Assembly (NCBI RefSeq): GCF_051131705.1
Contig: NZ_CP180316.1
Location: 620,001 to 684,000, forward strand
DNA: 64,000 bases
From: Arthrobacter_M sp030063245
GTDB taxonomy: Bacteria > Actinomycetota > Actinomycetes > Actinomycetales > Micrococcaceae
Reading direction: 5' to 3'
The position numbers were made by a program, and so were the translations under genes. How positions within the stretch are numbered: the first letter of the stretch is position 1; the number at the start of each line of letters is the position of its first letter. The notes beneath the pieces were generated by a model. The model did not search any database. It had not been told where the DNA came from and saw only the letters and a program-made list of their open reading frames with translations. This document shows, piece by piece, positions 23,979 through 33,203 of this stretch.

Positions 23979-24786
23979 GTTGGCCGGTTCAGCCCGGTTC
24001 GCCATTGTCGGGGCGATAATCCTCGCCGGCGGGCGGTCATCGCGTCTGGGCGGAATCGCGAAAGCGGCGCTGCTGATCGGCGGAGTGAGCCTGCTTTCCG
24101 GTACTGTCGATGCCGCACGAGGAGCACTGCACGCCGGCGAACGCAGCCAGGTCCGTCGACCTTCCATCGTCGTGGTCGGTCCGGTGCAGCAGCTGCTGAG
24201 TCTGCTGGGACCGTCGGGAGCCGGCGGCGAATCCTCGCCGGAGGCCTCCGTTCCATCGACCATACCGGCGCCGGAGGTGTTGCTGGTCCGTGAGGACCCG
24301 CCATATTCGGGGCCCGCTGCTGCAATGGCAGCCGGCTTGGCCCTGCTCACGGGCACTGCCACGGGCACTGCCACTGCCGGCGCCGCACCCGATACGGGTG
24401 CCGGTGGCGAATGCGTTTTGGTGCTCGCCTGCGACATGCCCCACGTCTCCACAGTCGTCTCCTCGTTGCTTCGCCGGCTCGAAACCGCAGCAGCGGAGCA
24501 CCTACCACAGGGTGTGGAGGGCTGGCTGGCTTCAGATCAAGGACGTGATCAGCCGTTGGCCGCGGTTTACCGGATGGCGCCGCTCCTTCGTGCCGTTGAA
24601 CTGGCACGAGCGTCCGGCTCGCTAAAGAATGCCTCGGTGTTCCGCCTGATTGCTAGTCTGGACTTGGTTCGTGTGGACGTTCCTGCCGGCAGCACTGCGG
24701 ACGTTGACAGTTGGGGTGATGCGGCGGCTCTGGGAATTGACGGCATTCCGGGGCTCAGCCCACCCGATGCCGCCGACGATGAGTGA
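23953..24786 (+). CDS. mobA: Molybdenum cofactor guanylyltransferase-like nucleotidyltransferase
   Basis: This 277-residue MobA-like protein would transfer GMP from GTP to molybdopterin. The nucleotide-binding start AIILAGGRSSRLGGIAKAALLIGG matches LAGGxSxRxGxxKxxL; VLACDMPHVS is the catalytic Asp region, and DQPLAAVYRM and DVDSWGDAAAL follow the family. Two low-complexity insertions (about residues 70-95 and TGTATGTATAGAAPDTGAGG near 132-153) make it longer than the usual 190-200. The start could be later than the GTG at 23953. Neighbouring DUF6457, moeA and fdhD form a molybdenum/formate dehydrogenase set. Confidence 0.85.
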   Translation: MRNVWALPELAGSARFAIVGAIILAGGRSSRLGGIAKAALLIGGVSLLSGTVDAARGALHAGERSQVRRPSIVVVGPVQQLLSLLGPSGAGGESSPEASVPSTIPAPEVLLVREDPPYSGPAAAMAAGLALLTGTATGTATAGAAPDTGAGGECVLVLACDMPHVSTVVSSLLRRLETAAAEHLPQGVEGWLASDQGRDQPLAAVYRMAPLLRAVELARASGSLKNASVFRLIASLDLVRVDVPAGSTADVDSWGDAAALGIDGIPGLSPPDAADDE

Positions 24787-24872
24787 CGCCGGCTTTAACA
24801 CGCATGAGCCAGAATCGTAACCAAAGCCTGTCGCAGCCAGCGATCCAGACCGATATGCACGGAGGAACAGTC

Positions 24873-25151
24873 ATGAAGAGCCAGGAAGAAGTGCTGGAGG
24901 ATTGGGTCCACACGCTGCTGCAGGCCTTTGAGATTGCCGACCTGACGATTGATACCAATGCCGTCCTCAAGGTTGCCGGCGAGGCCGCGCACGCTGTGGT
25001 GCGCCCGGCCGCTCCACTGACGACGTTTATCGCCGGACTCGCAGCCGGGCTGGCTGCCGGTTCAGGTCAGGCAGCCGAAGCTGCAGCCATGCGGGCGGCG
25101 CTGGAACTGGCCGGGAATTTAGCGGTTGCCGAAGCCGGCGGGGAGGATTAG
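24873..25151 (+). CDS. DUF6457 small protein of the molybdenum cofactor cluster
   Basis: The ATG at 24873 follows GGAGGA and gives 92 residues, MKSQEEVLEDWVHTLLQAFEI..., an all-helical acidic protein with AGEAAHAVVRPAAPLTTFIAGLAAGLAAG. This is the DUF6457 family, found next to mobA and fdhD in actinobacteria. Function unknown; an accessory role in molybdenum cofactor or formate dehydrogenase maturation is inferred only from position. Its TAG stop overlaps the GTG of moeA (TAGTG). Confidence 0.8.
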   Translation: MKSQEEVLEDWVHTLLQAFEIADLTIDTNAVLKVAGEAAHAVVRPAAPLTTFIAGLAAGLAAGSGQAAEAAAMRAALELAGNLAVAEAGGED

Positions 25152-26503
25152 TGGGCCGCGCCAACCCGGCGCCGGCCCTCATGGCGGCGGAACCGTCGGG
25201 TGCTGCGGCAGCAGCCGGGAACTTCGGTGACGGACCCGTCGCACAAGATCCCACCGACGGTGCCCCAGACGGTCGCGCGGGCGTTGAGTCTGCCGTCGGC
25301 CCGGCCACCGAGCCGGCACCCGCGATGCGTTTGCCGCACAGCTGGGAGGAGGCAAGGGCGCGGGCCTACGACTGCGCCGCACCGTTGCCCGCGCACCCGG
25401 TCCCGCTCCAGCAGGGAATCGGACGGATCCTGGCCCGGGACATCCTCGCGCTGCAGGACATGCCGCACTATGCGTCGTCGGCCATGGACGGTTGGGCCGT
25501 CACCGGCAGTCCGCCGTGGATCCTGGCCGAGCCCGGCCGACGGCTGGCCCCGGGTCAGGCCAGCCCGGTGGTCACGGGTGGCCTCATCCCTGTCGGCGCC
25601 AAAGCCGTGTTGCGCAGCGAATCAGGCCAACTGAGCACAGACGACGACGGGCTGCCGGTGCTGGTGCTCAGCGAAAGGGCCAGGCCGGGAGAGCCCAAGG
25701 GCGGCCAGCACATCCGTAGGCAGGCCGAGGAAGCTGCCGTCGGCGACAGGCTCGTGCTGGCCGGCCAGACCCTCAACCCGGCTCATATCGCGCTTGCAGC
25801 ATTGGCCGGACTCGATGAGGTCCACGTGCTCGGCCGGCCCGCGGTGAAACTCGTTTTTACCGGCGATGAGGTGATTCCCGCCGGCTTGCCGGAGCCTGGA
25901 CAGGTCCGGGATACCTTTTCGCCCCAGCTGGCGGCGGTGGTCCGCATGTTGGGCGCGTCGGTGGTGGCCCAGCAGCGCGCTGCCGACAGTCTGGCAGCCA
26001 TGCTAGACGCACTCGAAGACCCCGCGGACAACCCGGCCGATGTTGTGATCACAACCGGTGCGACCGGCCGGTCCAGCGCTGATTTCCTGCGGGCGGCCAT
26101 CGCGCACCTGGGTGGGACGATGATCGTTGATGGCATCGCCATGCGCCCTGGACATCCGACTTTACTCGCAGAGTTCCCGGACGGACGCCTGTTGGTGGGC
26201 CTGCCCGGAAATCCGCTGGCGGCCATGATGGGACTGTTGACCGTCGCCGCGCCGCTGCTCGCGGGACTGGGCAGCTGCGACCGCCCGGGAACCGGGGAAG
26301 TCTTCTGCGGTATCCCGATTCCTGAGAGCCCGGGCCGCACCCGGTTGTTGCCCTATCGGCTGGTTTACGGACTCGCATCGCCGGCAAAATTTGCCGATTC
26401 CGGCATGCTGCGCGGCCTGGCCGCCGCGGACGGAGTGATGCTTGTGCCGCCGCACGGGGCCAAAATGGGTGAAGCCCTGAGTACGATTCCGCTGCCCTGG
26501 TGA
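25151..26503 (+). CDS. moeA: Molybdopterin molybdenumtransferase
   Basis: MoeA inserts molybdate into adenylylated molybdopterin. This 450-residue form has a non-conserved N-terminal extension of about 60 residues, so the true start may be the ATG at 25325 (codon 59) rather than the GTG at 25151, though the latter overlaps the previous stop. Domain landmarks are SAMDGWAV (110-117), VVTGGLIPVGAKAVLR, VFTGDEV and the GLPGNPLAAMMG motif. The stretch reading TTGATGRSSADFLRAAI has ATGRS where many homologues have GGVSVG, a small departure. Probably serves formate dehydrogenase together with fdhD. Confidence 0.93.
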   Translation: MGRANPAPALMAAEPSGAAAAAGNFGDGPVAQDPTDGAPDGRAGVESAVGPATEPAPAMRLPHSWEEARARAYDCAAPLPAHPVPLQQGIGRILARDILALQDMPHYASSAMDGWAVTGSPPWILAEPGRRLAPGQASPVVTGGLIPVGAKAVLRSESGQLSTDDDGLPVLVLSERARPGEPKGGQHIRRQAEEAAVGDRLVLAGQTLNPAHIALAALAGLDEVHVLGRPAVKLVFTGDEVIPAGLPEPGQVRDTFSPQLAAVVRMLGASVVAQQRAADSLAAMLDALEDPADNPADVVITTGATGRSSADFLRAAIAHLGGTMIVDGIAMRPGHPTLLAEFPDGRLLVGLPGNPLAAMMGLLTVAAPLLAGLGSCDRPGTGEVFCGIPIPESPGRTRLLPYRLVYGLASPAKFADSGMLRGLAAADGVMLVPPHGAKMGEALSTIPLPW

Positions 26504-26678
26504 AGCCAAGGGCCCCGGCGCCGTTCAGGACCGGCACGGTTGCCTGTTGTCGGGCTGATTGGCTGAAGCCCGACTCCGAGCGTAGGCCTGACTGAGCATA
26601 AAGCAGCCTCAGTTCACAAAGCAGCCACGGCCACAAATCCGACACAATACAAAAACTTTGAGCACCGCAGGAGGACGC

Positions 26679-27605
26679 ATGGGACGGCTTACACAACGGG
26701 TCAGGATGGCCAAGGTCAGGCTGACTGCCGCCAGCCACAGTGTTGCCGCGGGCGACAGTGTTTCCGCCAGCCACAGTGCTGCTGCGGGCCGCGATGGTGT
26801 TGCTGCGCCGGCGGCGACGGTGCACCAGATCGAGGACACGTTGGCCGTCGAAGAGCCGCTGGAAATCCGACTGGGGGACGATCCTTTCAGCGTGACCATG
26901 CGGACGCCCGGTGATGACTTTGACCTGGTTGCCGGCTTCCTGGTCTCCGAGGGTGTCATCTGGGAGCCCGGGCAACTGGTGTCGCTGCGCTTTTGCGCAG
27001 GCGAAGATGAAAACGGCCGGCAGACCTTCAACGTGGTGCAGGCGCAGCTTCGTCCCGATGTCGCGCTGCCGGATACCGGACTGCAGCGCCATGTCTACAC
27101 CACCAGCTCCTGCGGAATCTGCGGGACCGCCTCCATCGAGGCCGTCCGGAAGTCCTCCCACTTTGCGTCGGCTGCGGCGGTGCAGGGATTTCCTCTGCTG
27201 ACCATGGAGGTGCTGGCGTCGCTCCCGGACAGGCTGCGGCGGCAGCAGAAGCTGTTCGAGCGGACCGGGGGCGTGCATGCCGCCGGCCTGTTCGACAGCA
27301 CCGGCGAACTGCTGTGCCTGCGCGAAGATGTGGGGCGGCACAATGCCGTGGACAAAGTGGTGGGCTGGGCGCTGCGGGAGGGCCGGCTGCCGTTGCGCTC
27401 GACGGTGCTCCAGGTATCCGGGAGGGCGTCCTTCGAGCTTGTACAGAAAGCTGCCCTCGCCGGCGTCCCTGTCCTCGCGGCGGTGAGCGCGCCGTCGTCG
27501 TTGGCCGTTGAACTGGCCGAAAGCTCGGGACTGACTCTTGTCGGCTTCAGCCGCGGCGGCAGCCTGAATGTGTACGCCCATCCGGAGCGGGTCCTCGTTT
27601 CCTGA
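26679..27605 (+). CDS. fdhD: Formate dehydrogenase accessory sulfurtransferase
   Basis: FdhD carries sulfur from a cysteine desulfurase to the molybdenum cofactor of formate dehydrogenase. The ATG at 26679 has GGAGGA upstream and gives 308 residues. The catalytic CxxC is in TSSCGICG; other landmarks are LAVEEPLEIRLG, VAGFLVSEGVI, GGVHAAGLFD, REDVGRHNAVDKVVG and SGRASFELVQKA. Between the family N-terminus (MGRLTQRVRMAKVR) and LAVEEPLE lies an inserted Ser/Ala/Gly linker encoded by a roughly 36-bp repeat (SHSVAAGD.../SHSAAAGR...). No formate dehydrogenase gene lies in this window. Confidence 0.94.
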   Translation: MGRLTQRVRMAKVRLTAASHSVAAGDSVSASHSAAAGRDGVAAPAATVHQIEDTLAVEEPLEIRLGDDPFSVTMRTPGDDFDLVAGFLVSEGVIWEPGQLVSLRFCAGEDENGRQTFNVVQAQLRPDVALPDTGLQRHVYTTSSCGICGTASIEAVRKSSHFASAAAVQGFPLLTMEVLASLPDRLRRQQKLFERTGGVHAAGLFDSTGELLCLREDVGRHNAVDKVVGWALREGRLPLRSTVLQVSGRASFELVQKAALAGVPVLAAVSAPSSLAVELAESSGLTLVGFSRGGSLNVYAHPERVLVS

Positions 27606-27691
27606 TTGCTGCGTTGTCCATCGGTGGCTCCCTTACTAGGGTGGACAGCACGGCGAACGGTCCGAGTCTTCACATCTATGAGGAGTGCCCA

Positions 27692-30600
27692 GTGCATGAT
27701 GACCGTCTGCTGACCGAGGCCCGGCTGAACCGCTTTGTCGCCGATCGCCTGCTACCGGCGGTTTACGCCCGTGCCCTGCCGCTGACTGTCACCGGCTGGA
27801 ATGTACCCGATGAGCCCGTGTCCTTTGCCGAAGCGGTGGATCAGGACTATGTTCCCGTCGTCGGCGGGGAGCCGTGGGGTGCTCCATGGTCCACCAAATG
27901 GCTCCGCATCAGTGGAACCGTGCCAGCGGGCTGGGGCGCGGAAGGCCGGACCCTGGAAGCCGTCGTCGATCTGGGTTTCACCATCGAAATTCCGGGCTTC
28001 CAATGCGAAGGAATTGCCTGGCGCCTGGACGGGACCATCGCCAAGGCCATCTCGCCGCGTAATCAGCACGTCTCGGTGGATCTGCTTGGCTCCGGGGATG
28101 GTATCGAGTTTCTGGTGGAGGCCGCTGCCAACCCGGATGTGGCCCGGGGCTTCGTCTTTGCTCCTACGCCGCTGGGTGACAAGGCCACAGCGGGCGCGCT
28201 GCCGCAGTACCGGCTGGGCCCGATTGTGCTGGCCGAGCGGGACCTGCAGGTCTGGGAACTGTGCCAGGACGTCGGCTCGCTGAACGGGCTGATGCACGTT
28301 TTGCCGGTGGATCTGCCCCGCCGGTCCGAGATTCTCCGGGCGTTGGAAACGATGATGGACGTGATGGATCCGACCGACGTGTCCGGCACCGCAGTGGCCG
28401 GCCGGGCCGCGCTGGCCGAGGTGCTCAGCCGCCCCGCATACGCATCCGCGCATAACGTCGTCGCCACCGGGCATGCGCACATCGATTCGGCCTGGTTGTG
28501 GCCGGTGCGGGAGACCATCCGCAAATGCGCCCGCACCTTCGCCAATGTACTGGCCCTCATGAACGACCACCCGGACTTTGTCTTCTCCTGTTCCTCGGCG
28601 CAGCAGCTGGCCTGGATGAAGGAGTTTTATCCGGATTTGTTCGTGCGGATCAAGGCCAAGGTCGCCACCGGACAATTTGTGCCGGTCGGAGGTATGTGGG
28701 TCGAAGCCGATACCAACATGCCCGGTGGCGAGGCGATGGCCCGGCAATTCGTGGAGGGGAAGAGTTTTTTTCGGCGTGAATTCGGCGTCGAGTGCAGGGA
28801 AACCTGGCTGCCGGATTCCTTTGGCTACTCCGGCGCATTGCCGCAGATTGCCCGGGCCGCCGGCATGGAATGGTTCCTCACGCAGAAGATTTCGTGGAAT
28901 CAGGTCAACAGGATGCCGCACCATACGTTTCTCTGGGAGGGGATCGACGGCAGCCGGATCTTCACGCACTTCCCGCCGGTTGACACCTACAGCTCGGAGC
29001 TCAGCGCGGCCGAATTGGCCCACGCCCAGCGCAACTACCGGGAACATGGCCGTGGCACGCTCTCCTTGGTGCCCTTCGGCTACGGCGACGGCGGCGGTGG
29101 GCCGACCCGGGAAATGATCGCCGCTGCCTACCGCGCCGCCGACTTGGAAGGATCCCCCACGGTATCCATCGGATCGCCGGCCCAGTTCTTCGCGCAGGCC
29201 GCAGCGGAGTATCCGGATCCGCCGGTCTGGCTGGGGGAAATGTACCTGGAACTGCACCGCGGAACGTACACCAGCCAGGCCAACACCAAGCTGGGTAACC
29301 GCCGCAGCGAACACCTGCTCCGCGAGGCGGAGCTGTGGGCGGCGACTGCCGCCGTCCGACTTGGAATGGAGTACCCGGCCGGACAGCTCAAGCGCCTCTG
29401 GCAGCTGGTGCTGTTGCAGCAGTTTCACGACATCCTGCCCGGCAGCTCCATCGCCTGGGTGCACCGGGATGCGGAGCGCAATTACGACGCGATCGCCGGT
29501 GAACTGTACCCGCTGATCCGGGAAACGGTGCAGGCCCTGGCCGGAGCCGGCGACGAACCGCTTCTGGTCAACGCCGCCCCGCATGAGCGCGCCGGCGTCC
29601 CGGCCCTGGGCATTGGACCAATGGTACTGCCGGATGAACCGGTGCGGATCACCGAAGCGGACGGCGGCTATGTGCTGGCTAATGGCATCATCCGCGCGGC
29701 CATAGACGCCAATGGCCTGCTGACGTCGCTGCTGGATTATGCCACCGGCCGGGAGGCGATTGCGCCCGGAAGCTTCGGCAACCACCTGGAGCTGCATCGG
29801 GATACGCCCAATGCCTGGGACGCCTGGGACATCGACGAGTTCTACCGGCACAACGTCACCAGCTGCGCCGCGGCGAGGTCGGTGACGCTGGAGCGGATGG
29901 GGCGGGAGCCCGTCGTCGTGATCGAAAGGCTCGTGGGCAGTTCCCCCGTGACCCAGCGCATCCGGCTGGCCGCCGGCTCGCCGTCGCTCTCGATCCAGAC
30001 GCTGGTGGACTGGCAGGAAAGTGAGAAGCTGCTCAAGCTCGGGTTTCCCTTCGACGTACGCGCCGACCGTTCCGCGGCGGAGACGCAGTTCGGCCACGTT
30101 TACCGGCCCACTCACACCAACACGTCGTGGGAAGCGGCGAAGTTCGAGATCTGCGCGCACCGCTGGATCCATGTGGCGGAGCCGGGCTACGGGGTGGCGG
30201 TGAGCAACAGCAACAGCTACGGCCATGACGTGACCCGCGCGGTCCGCTCTTCCGACCAGGGCACGACGACGACGGTGCGGCTTTCGCTGCTGCGCGCCCC
30301 CAGGAGCCCGGATCCCTTTACCGATCAGGGACCGCACGGGTTCTGGGTCACAGTCCGGCCCGGTGCCGCTATTGCGGACGCGGTGGAGGAGGGCTACCGG
30401 ACAAATTTGGAAGCGTTGCACGTCCGTGGGGCCGCGCCGGTGCAGCCGCTATTCACGGTGTTCAACCCGGCCCTGGTGATCGAGGCGGTGAAGTTGGCCG
30501 AGGACGGGTCCGGGGACGTCGTCGTCCGGCTTTACGAGTCCCTCGGGCAACGCAGCACCGGGCTGGTCACCGCTCACTTCCCGGTCGGGAGCGTGGAGGT

Positions 30601-30715
30601 GACGGACCTGCTCGAGGAAGCGGTGGCGGCTCCGGCGGGCGTCGTGCCGGGCCCGGGCGGTGCCGAGCTGACGCTGCGCCCGTTCCAGCTGGTCACCCTC
30701 CGCTTCCGCCGCTGA
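27692..30715 (+). CDS. Glycoside hydrolase family 38 alpha-mannosidase
   Basis: The GTG at 27692, with AGGAG 6 nt upstream, gives 1007 residues starting MHDDRLLTEARLNRFVADRLLPAVY; the frame is open to 27614. The GH38 domain has TGHAHIDSAWLWPVRETIRK (zinc His/Asp), MWVEADTNMPGGEAMARQF (nucleophile Asp region), WLPDSFGYSGALPQI and GGPTREM, followed by the helical mid-domain (LHRGTYTSQANTKLGNRRSE) and the beta-rich C-terminal domains. No signal peptide, so it is cytoplasmic and would trim imported mannosides or endogenous mannose glycans. It stands alone, ending just before a palindromic repeat. Confidence 0.94.
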   Translation: MHDDRLLTEARLNRFVADRLLPAVYARALPLTVTGWNVPDEPVSFAEAVDQDYVPVVGGEPWGAPWSTKWLRISGTVPAGWGAEGRTLEAVVDLGFTIEIPGFQCEGIAWRLDGTIAKAISPRNQHVSVDLLGSGDGIEFLVEAAANPDVARGFVFAPTPLGDKATAGALPQYRLGPIVLAERDLQVWELCQDVGSLNGLMHVLPVDLPRRSEILRALETMMDVMDPTDVSGTAVAGRAALAEVLSRPAYASAHNVVATGHAHIDSAWLWPVRETIRKCARTFANVLALMNDHPDFVFSCSSAQQLAWMKEFYPDLFVRIKAKVATGQFVPVGGMWVEADTNMPGGEAMARQFVEGKSFFRREFGVECRETWLPDSFGYSGALPQIARAAGMEWFLTQKISWNQVNRMPHHTFLWEGIDGSRIFTHFPPVDTYSSELSAAELAHAQRNYREHGRGTLSLVPFGYGDGGGGPTREMIAAAYRAADLEGSPTVSIGSPAQFFAQAAAEYPDPPVWLGEMYLELHRGTYTSQANTKLGNRRSEHLLREAELWAATAAVRLGMEYPAGQLKRLWQLVLLQQFHDILPGSSIAWVHRDAERNYDAIAGELYPLIRETVQALAGAGDEPLLVNAAPHERAGVPALGIGPMVLPDEPVRITEADGGYVLANGIIRAAIDANGLLTSLLDYATGREAIAPGSFGNHLELHRDTPNAWDAWDIDEFYRHNVTSCAAARSVTLERMGREPVVVIERLVGSSPVTQRIRLAAGSPSLSIQTLVDWQESEKLLKLGFPFDVRADRSAAETQFGHVYRPTHTNTSWEAAKFEICAHRWIHVAEPGYGVAVSNSNSYGHDVTRAVRSSDQGTTTTVRLSLLRAPRSPDPFTDQGPHGFWVTVRPGAAIADAVEEGYRTNLEALHVRGAAPVQPLFTVFNPALVIEAVKLAEDGSGDVVVRLYESLGQRSTGLVTAHFPVGSVEVTDLLEEAVAAPAGVVPGPGGAELTLRPFQLVTLRFRR

Positions 30716-30747
30716 CCCAATCCTCCGCCCCCAACTCTCCGCACCCG

Positions 30748-30815
30748 TCCCAACTGAGTCGCACTTATTGCACTCAAAACCCGTTTTGGGTGCCATAAGT
30801 GCGACTCAGTTGGGA
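30748..30815. repeat. Perfect 21-bp intergenic palindrome, family member B
   Basis: Arms 30748-30768 (starting TCCCAACTGAGTCGCACTTA) and 30795-30815 are fully complementary over 21 bp; an inner GCACTCAAAAC/GTTTTGGGTGC pairing extends the hairpin with one mismatch. It lies between the converging mannosidase and ABC ATPase genes. It shares the frame TCCCAACT..GT.GCA..TA..GCACTCAAAA with the palindrome at 53361-53430. Confidence 0.9.
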
Positions 30816-30818
30816 TGG

Positions 30819-31637
30819 CTAGAATTCGTGCAGCAGACGCTGCACGAACTGCTGGGTTCGCTCCTGTTTGGGTTCCCGCAGAACCTCGGAGGCGGGGCCG
30901 CGTTCTACCACGACCCCGCCGTCCATAAAGATCACCTCGTCGGCCATCTGCCGGGCGAAACCCAGCTCGTGGGTGACGATCACCATGGTCCAGCCCTCCT
31001 CGGCCAGTTCCTTGATGACGCCCAGGACGTCCCCGACAAGTTCGGGGTCCAAGGCGGACGTTGGCTCGTCAAAGAGCAGCAGCTGCGGCTTGAGGGCCAG
31101 GGCACGCACTATTCCGACCCGCTGCTGCTGGCCGCCGGAGAGCTCAAAGGGGTAGGTGTCCTTCTTCTCCAGAAGCCCCACGCGGGCCAGCAGCCGCTCA
31201 GCCTCCTCGACGGCCTGAGCCCGGGGCCGCTTTTGAACTTTGATCGGCCCCTCGGTCACGTTCTGCAGGACGGTCATATGCGGAAAGAGGTTGTAATGCT
31301 GGAACACCATGGCGCTGCGGTCGCGCAGCGCGGCAATGTCTTTGCGGGAAACTCTGTCTTTGCGGGAAACCTTGTCTTTGCGGGAAACCTTGGCGCCAAA
31401 ATCCAGCCGCAGTTGCCCGCTTCCGTTCCCGCTCAGCGCCACCGTGCCGCCGTCGGGCATTTCCAGCCCGTTGAGGCAACGGAGCACGGTGGTCTTGCCC
31501 GACCCCGAGGGTCCTATCAGCGCCACCACTTTGCCCTTGGGCACGTCCAGATCGATGCCCCGAAGGACCGCATTGGCGCCAAACGCCTTGGTCAGGCCCC
31601 TGACCTGCAGCACCGGCGCATTTTCAGTGGGCGACAT
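30819..31637 (-). CDS. Polar amino-acid ABC transporter ATP-binding protein
   Basis: This 272-residue GlnQ/TcyC-type ATPase has Walker A GPSGSGKTTVLRCLNGLE, signature LSGGQQQRVGIVRALA, Walker B LLLFDEPTSALDPELV and switch His in VIVTHELGFARQMADEV. Between the Q-loop and the strand before it there is an odd insertion, about residues 83-100, made of three V-S-R-K-D-(K/R) units from an 18-bp tandem DNA repeat; this charged loop is absent from normal homologues. The start overlaps the permease gene by 14 nt. Probably imports cystine or another polar amino acid together with the next two genes. Confidence 0.92.
   Translation of the reverse strand: MSPTENAPVLQVRGLTKAFGANAVLRGIDLDVPKGKVVALIGPSGSGKTTVLRCLNGLEMPDGGTVALSGNGSGQLRLDFGAKVSRKDKVSRKDRVSRKDIAALRDRSAMVFQHYNLFPHMTVLQNVTEGPIKVQKRPRAQAVEEAERLLARVGLLEKKDTYPFELSGGQQQRVGIVRALALKPQLLLFDEPTSALDPELVGDVLGVIKELAEEGWTMVIVTHELGFARQMADEVIFMDGGVVVERGPASEVLREPKQERTQQFVQRLLHEF
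31338..31391. repeat. 18-bp tandem repeat, three units, inside the ATPase gene
   Basis: Units begin at 31338, 31356 and 31374 with sequence gtctttgcgggaaacctt; the first differs slightly at its end. They encode repeated V-S-R-K-D-x on the minus strand and keep the frame. Confidence 0.93.
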
Positions 31638-32289
31638 AGCGTTCCAATCTCTTTTCGAGCAGCGACTGACCGCTGGAGAGCACCAGGCAGATCACCCAGT
31701 ACACGGCGGCCGCTTCCAGATACAAGGCCATGAATTCCTGGCTGAAGGCGGCCACCTGCTGGGCCTGCCGGAACAGCTCCGTGACCAGGATCAGGGACGC
31801 CAGCGAGGTGTCCTTCACCAGCGAAATGAAGGTGTTGGACAACGGCGGGACGGAGACGCGGGCGGCCTGCGGCAAAATAATCCGCACCAGGGCCTGGCCG
31901 CGGGACATGCCGATGGTGTGTCCGGCCTCCCACTGGCCCTTGGGTACGGACAGGATCGCGGCCCGGATCACTTCCGCTGCATAACCGCCCACATTGAGCG
32001 AAAAAGCGATAATCGCACTCGGCCACGGATCCAGTTTGACGCCGATGGTCGGCAGGCCGTAGAAGATCACGAAGAGCTGCACCAGCAAAGGTGTGCCGCG
32101 GATCACCGAAACATAAAAGCGGGCGACAGCGGCAAGCACCACGTTCCTGCTCAGCCGCATGAGTGCCACGATCAGGGCAAGGATCAGACCCAGCACAAAG
32201 GAGGCAAGCGTGAGCGGGATGGTGCCTTTGATCGCGCCGCCGATGAGCGGGCCCAGCGAGCTCCACACCAAATCCCAATTGACACTCAT
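31624..32289 (-). CDS. Polar amino-acid ABC transporter permease
   Basis: This 221-residue HisM/TcyB-type permease has about five membrane helices: GAIKGTIPLTLASFVLGLILALIVALMR at the start, the family segment VSVIRGTPLLVQLFVIFYGLP, and the EAA loop GQWEAGHTIGMSRGQALVRIILPQAARVSVPPLSNTF. It forms the membrane pore of the transporter with the ATPase (overlapping by 14 nt) and the lipoprotein encoded upstream. Confidence 0.93.
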   Translation of the reverse strand: MSVNWDLVWSSLGPLIGGAIKGTIPLTLASFVLGLILALIVALMRLSRNVVLAAVARFYVSVIRGTPLLVQLFVIFYGLPTIGVKLDPWPSAIIAFSLNVGGYAAEVIRAAILSVPKGQWEAGHTIGMSRGQALVRIILPQAARVSVPPLSNTFISLVKDTSLASLILVTELFRQAQQVAAFSQEFMALYLEAAAVYWVICLVLSSGQSLLEKRLERYVAH

Positions 32290-32384
32290 GCATTAGCCTA
32301 ACGTTGCCCAGGATTCGTCGGTGGTCCATTGCACCGGACCTACGGTCCGGTCACTCTGACCCGTGGTCTGAAAATTTTGTCCGG

Positions 32385-33203
32385 TTATTTGGAAACGTCG
32401 GCGCCAAAGTACTTATCTGAAATCCTGCCGAGCGTGCCGTCGGCCTGCAGATCGGACAGCGCCTTGTCCGTGGCCTTCACCAGCTCCGTGGAGCCCTTGC
32501 GGAACGCGAAGGCGTTCTTGGACTTGTCAGAGGTTTCGGCGGCAATCTTCAAACCCGCGTTCGGGTTGGTCTTGGCGTAATCCAAATACGTCAGCTTGTC
32601 ATTCACGACGGCGTCAACGCGGCCCTGGCGCAGCAGGGCGATGGCTTGGGCCCAGCCTTCAACTGCCTGGACATTGGCACCGCTCTGCTGGGCCAGGGTG
32701 TAATAGTTGCTGGTCAGTGACTGCGCGGTGGTCTTGCCTTTCAGGCTGTCGAAGCTGGTAATGGAGCTATCGTCCGACTTGGTGACGATGACTCCGGGCG
32801 AGACGGTGTAGGGCGTGGAGAAATCGTACTTTGCGCTCCGCTCCGGATTGATGGAAATCTGGTTCGCGATCATGTCGAACCGGTTGGCATCCAGTCCGGC
32901 GAAAATTCCGTCGAACTGCGTTTCCTGGAAGGTTGCCTTCACTCCCAGTTTATCCGCAACCGCCTGGGCGATTTCGACGTCGTAGCCCGTCAGCTTGCCG
33001 GAACCGTCCGCATGAAAGGTGAAGGGTTTGTAGGTGCCCTCGGTGGCAATGATGAGTGCACCCTTGGACTGCACATCGCTCAGGGACGTGTCGGCGCCGC
33101 CCGGAGTGCCGGACGCGGAGTTGGGTCCCGACCCTGTCGAGCAACCCCCCAAAGCCAAGGCAATAGCGGCCAATCCGATCAGGGCAAAGCGGCGACGGTT
33201 CAT
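32385..33203 (-). CDS. Polar amino-acid (cystine-type) ABC transporter substrate-binding lipoprotein
   Basis: This 272-residue SBP_bac_3 protein starts MNRRRFALIGLAAIALALGGCSTG, with a lipobox L-G-G-C and Cys21. The mature domain has LIIATEGTYKPFTFHADGSGKLTGYDVEIAQAVADKLG and the ligand region RFDMIANQISINPERSAKYDFSTPYTVSPGVIVTK, which resembles cystine-binding proteins (FliY/TcyA). The order binding protein-permease-ATPase is standard, with 95 bp between this gene and the permease. The ligand is predicted, not proven. The 295-bp region upstream (33204-33498), shared with the divergent exporter gene, holds both promoters; I see no distinct operator in it. Confidence 0.92.
   Translation of the reverse strand: MNRRRFALIGLAAIALALGGCSTGSGPNSASGTPGGADTSLSDVQSKGALIIATEGTYKPFTFHADGSGKLTGYDVEIAQAVADKLGVKATFQETQFDGIFAGLDANRFDMIANQISINPERSAKYDFSTPYTVSPGVIVTKSDDSSITSFDSLKGKTTAQSLTSNYYTLAQQSGANVQAVEGWAQAIALLRQGRVDAVVNDKLTYLDYAKTNPNAGLKIAAETSDKSKNAFAFRKGSTELVKATDKALSDLQADGTLGRISDKYFGADVSK

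Noticed and set aside
22800..24452. 550-codon minus-strand open frame
   Set aside because: It is antisense to the HNH, VOC and mobA genes, which have clear motifs and ribosome sites.
27752..30421. 889-codon minus-strand open frame
   Set aside because: Antisense to the GH38 mannosidase; low-complexity composition typical of the complementary strand of GC-rich coding DNA.
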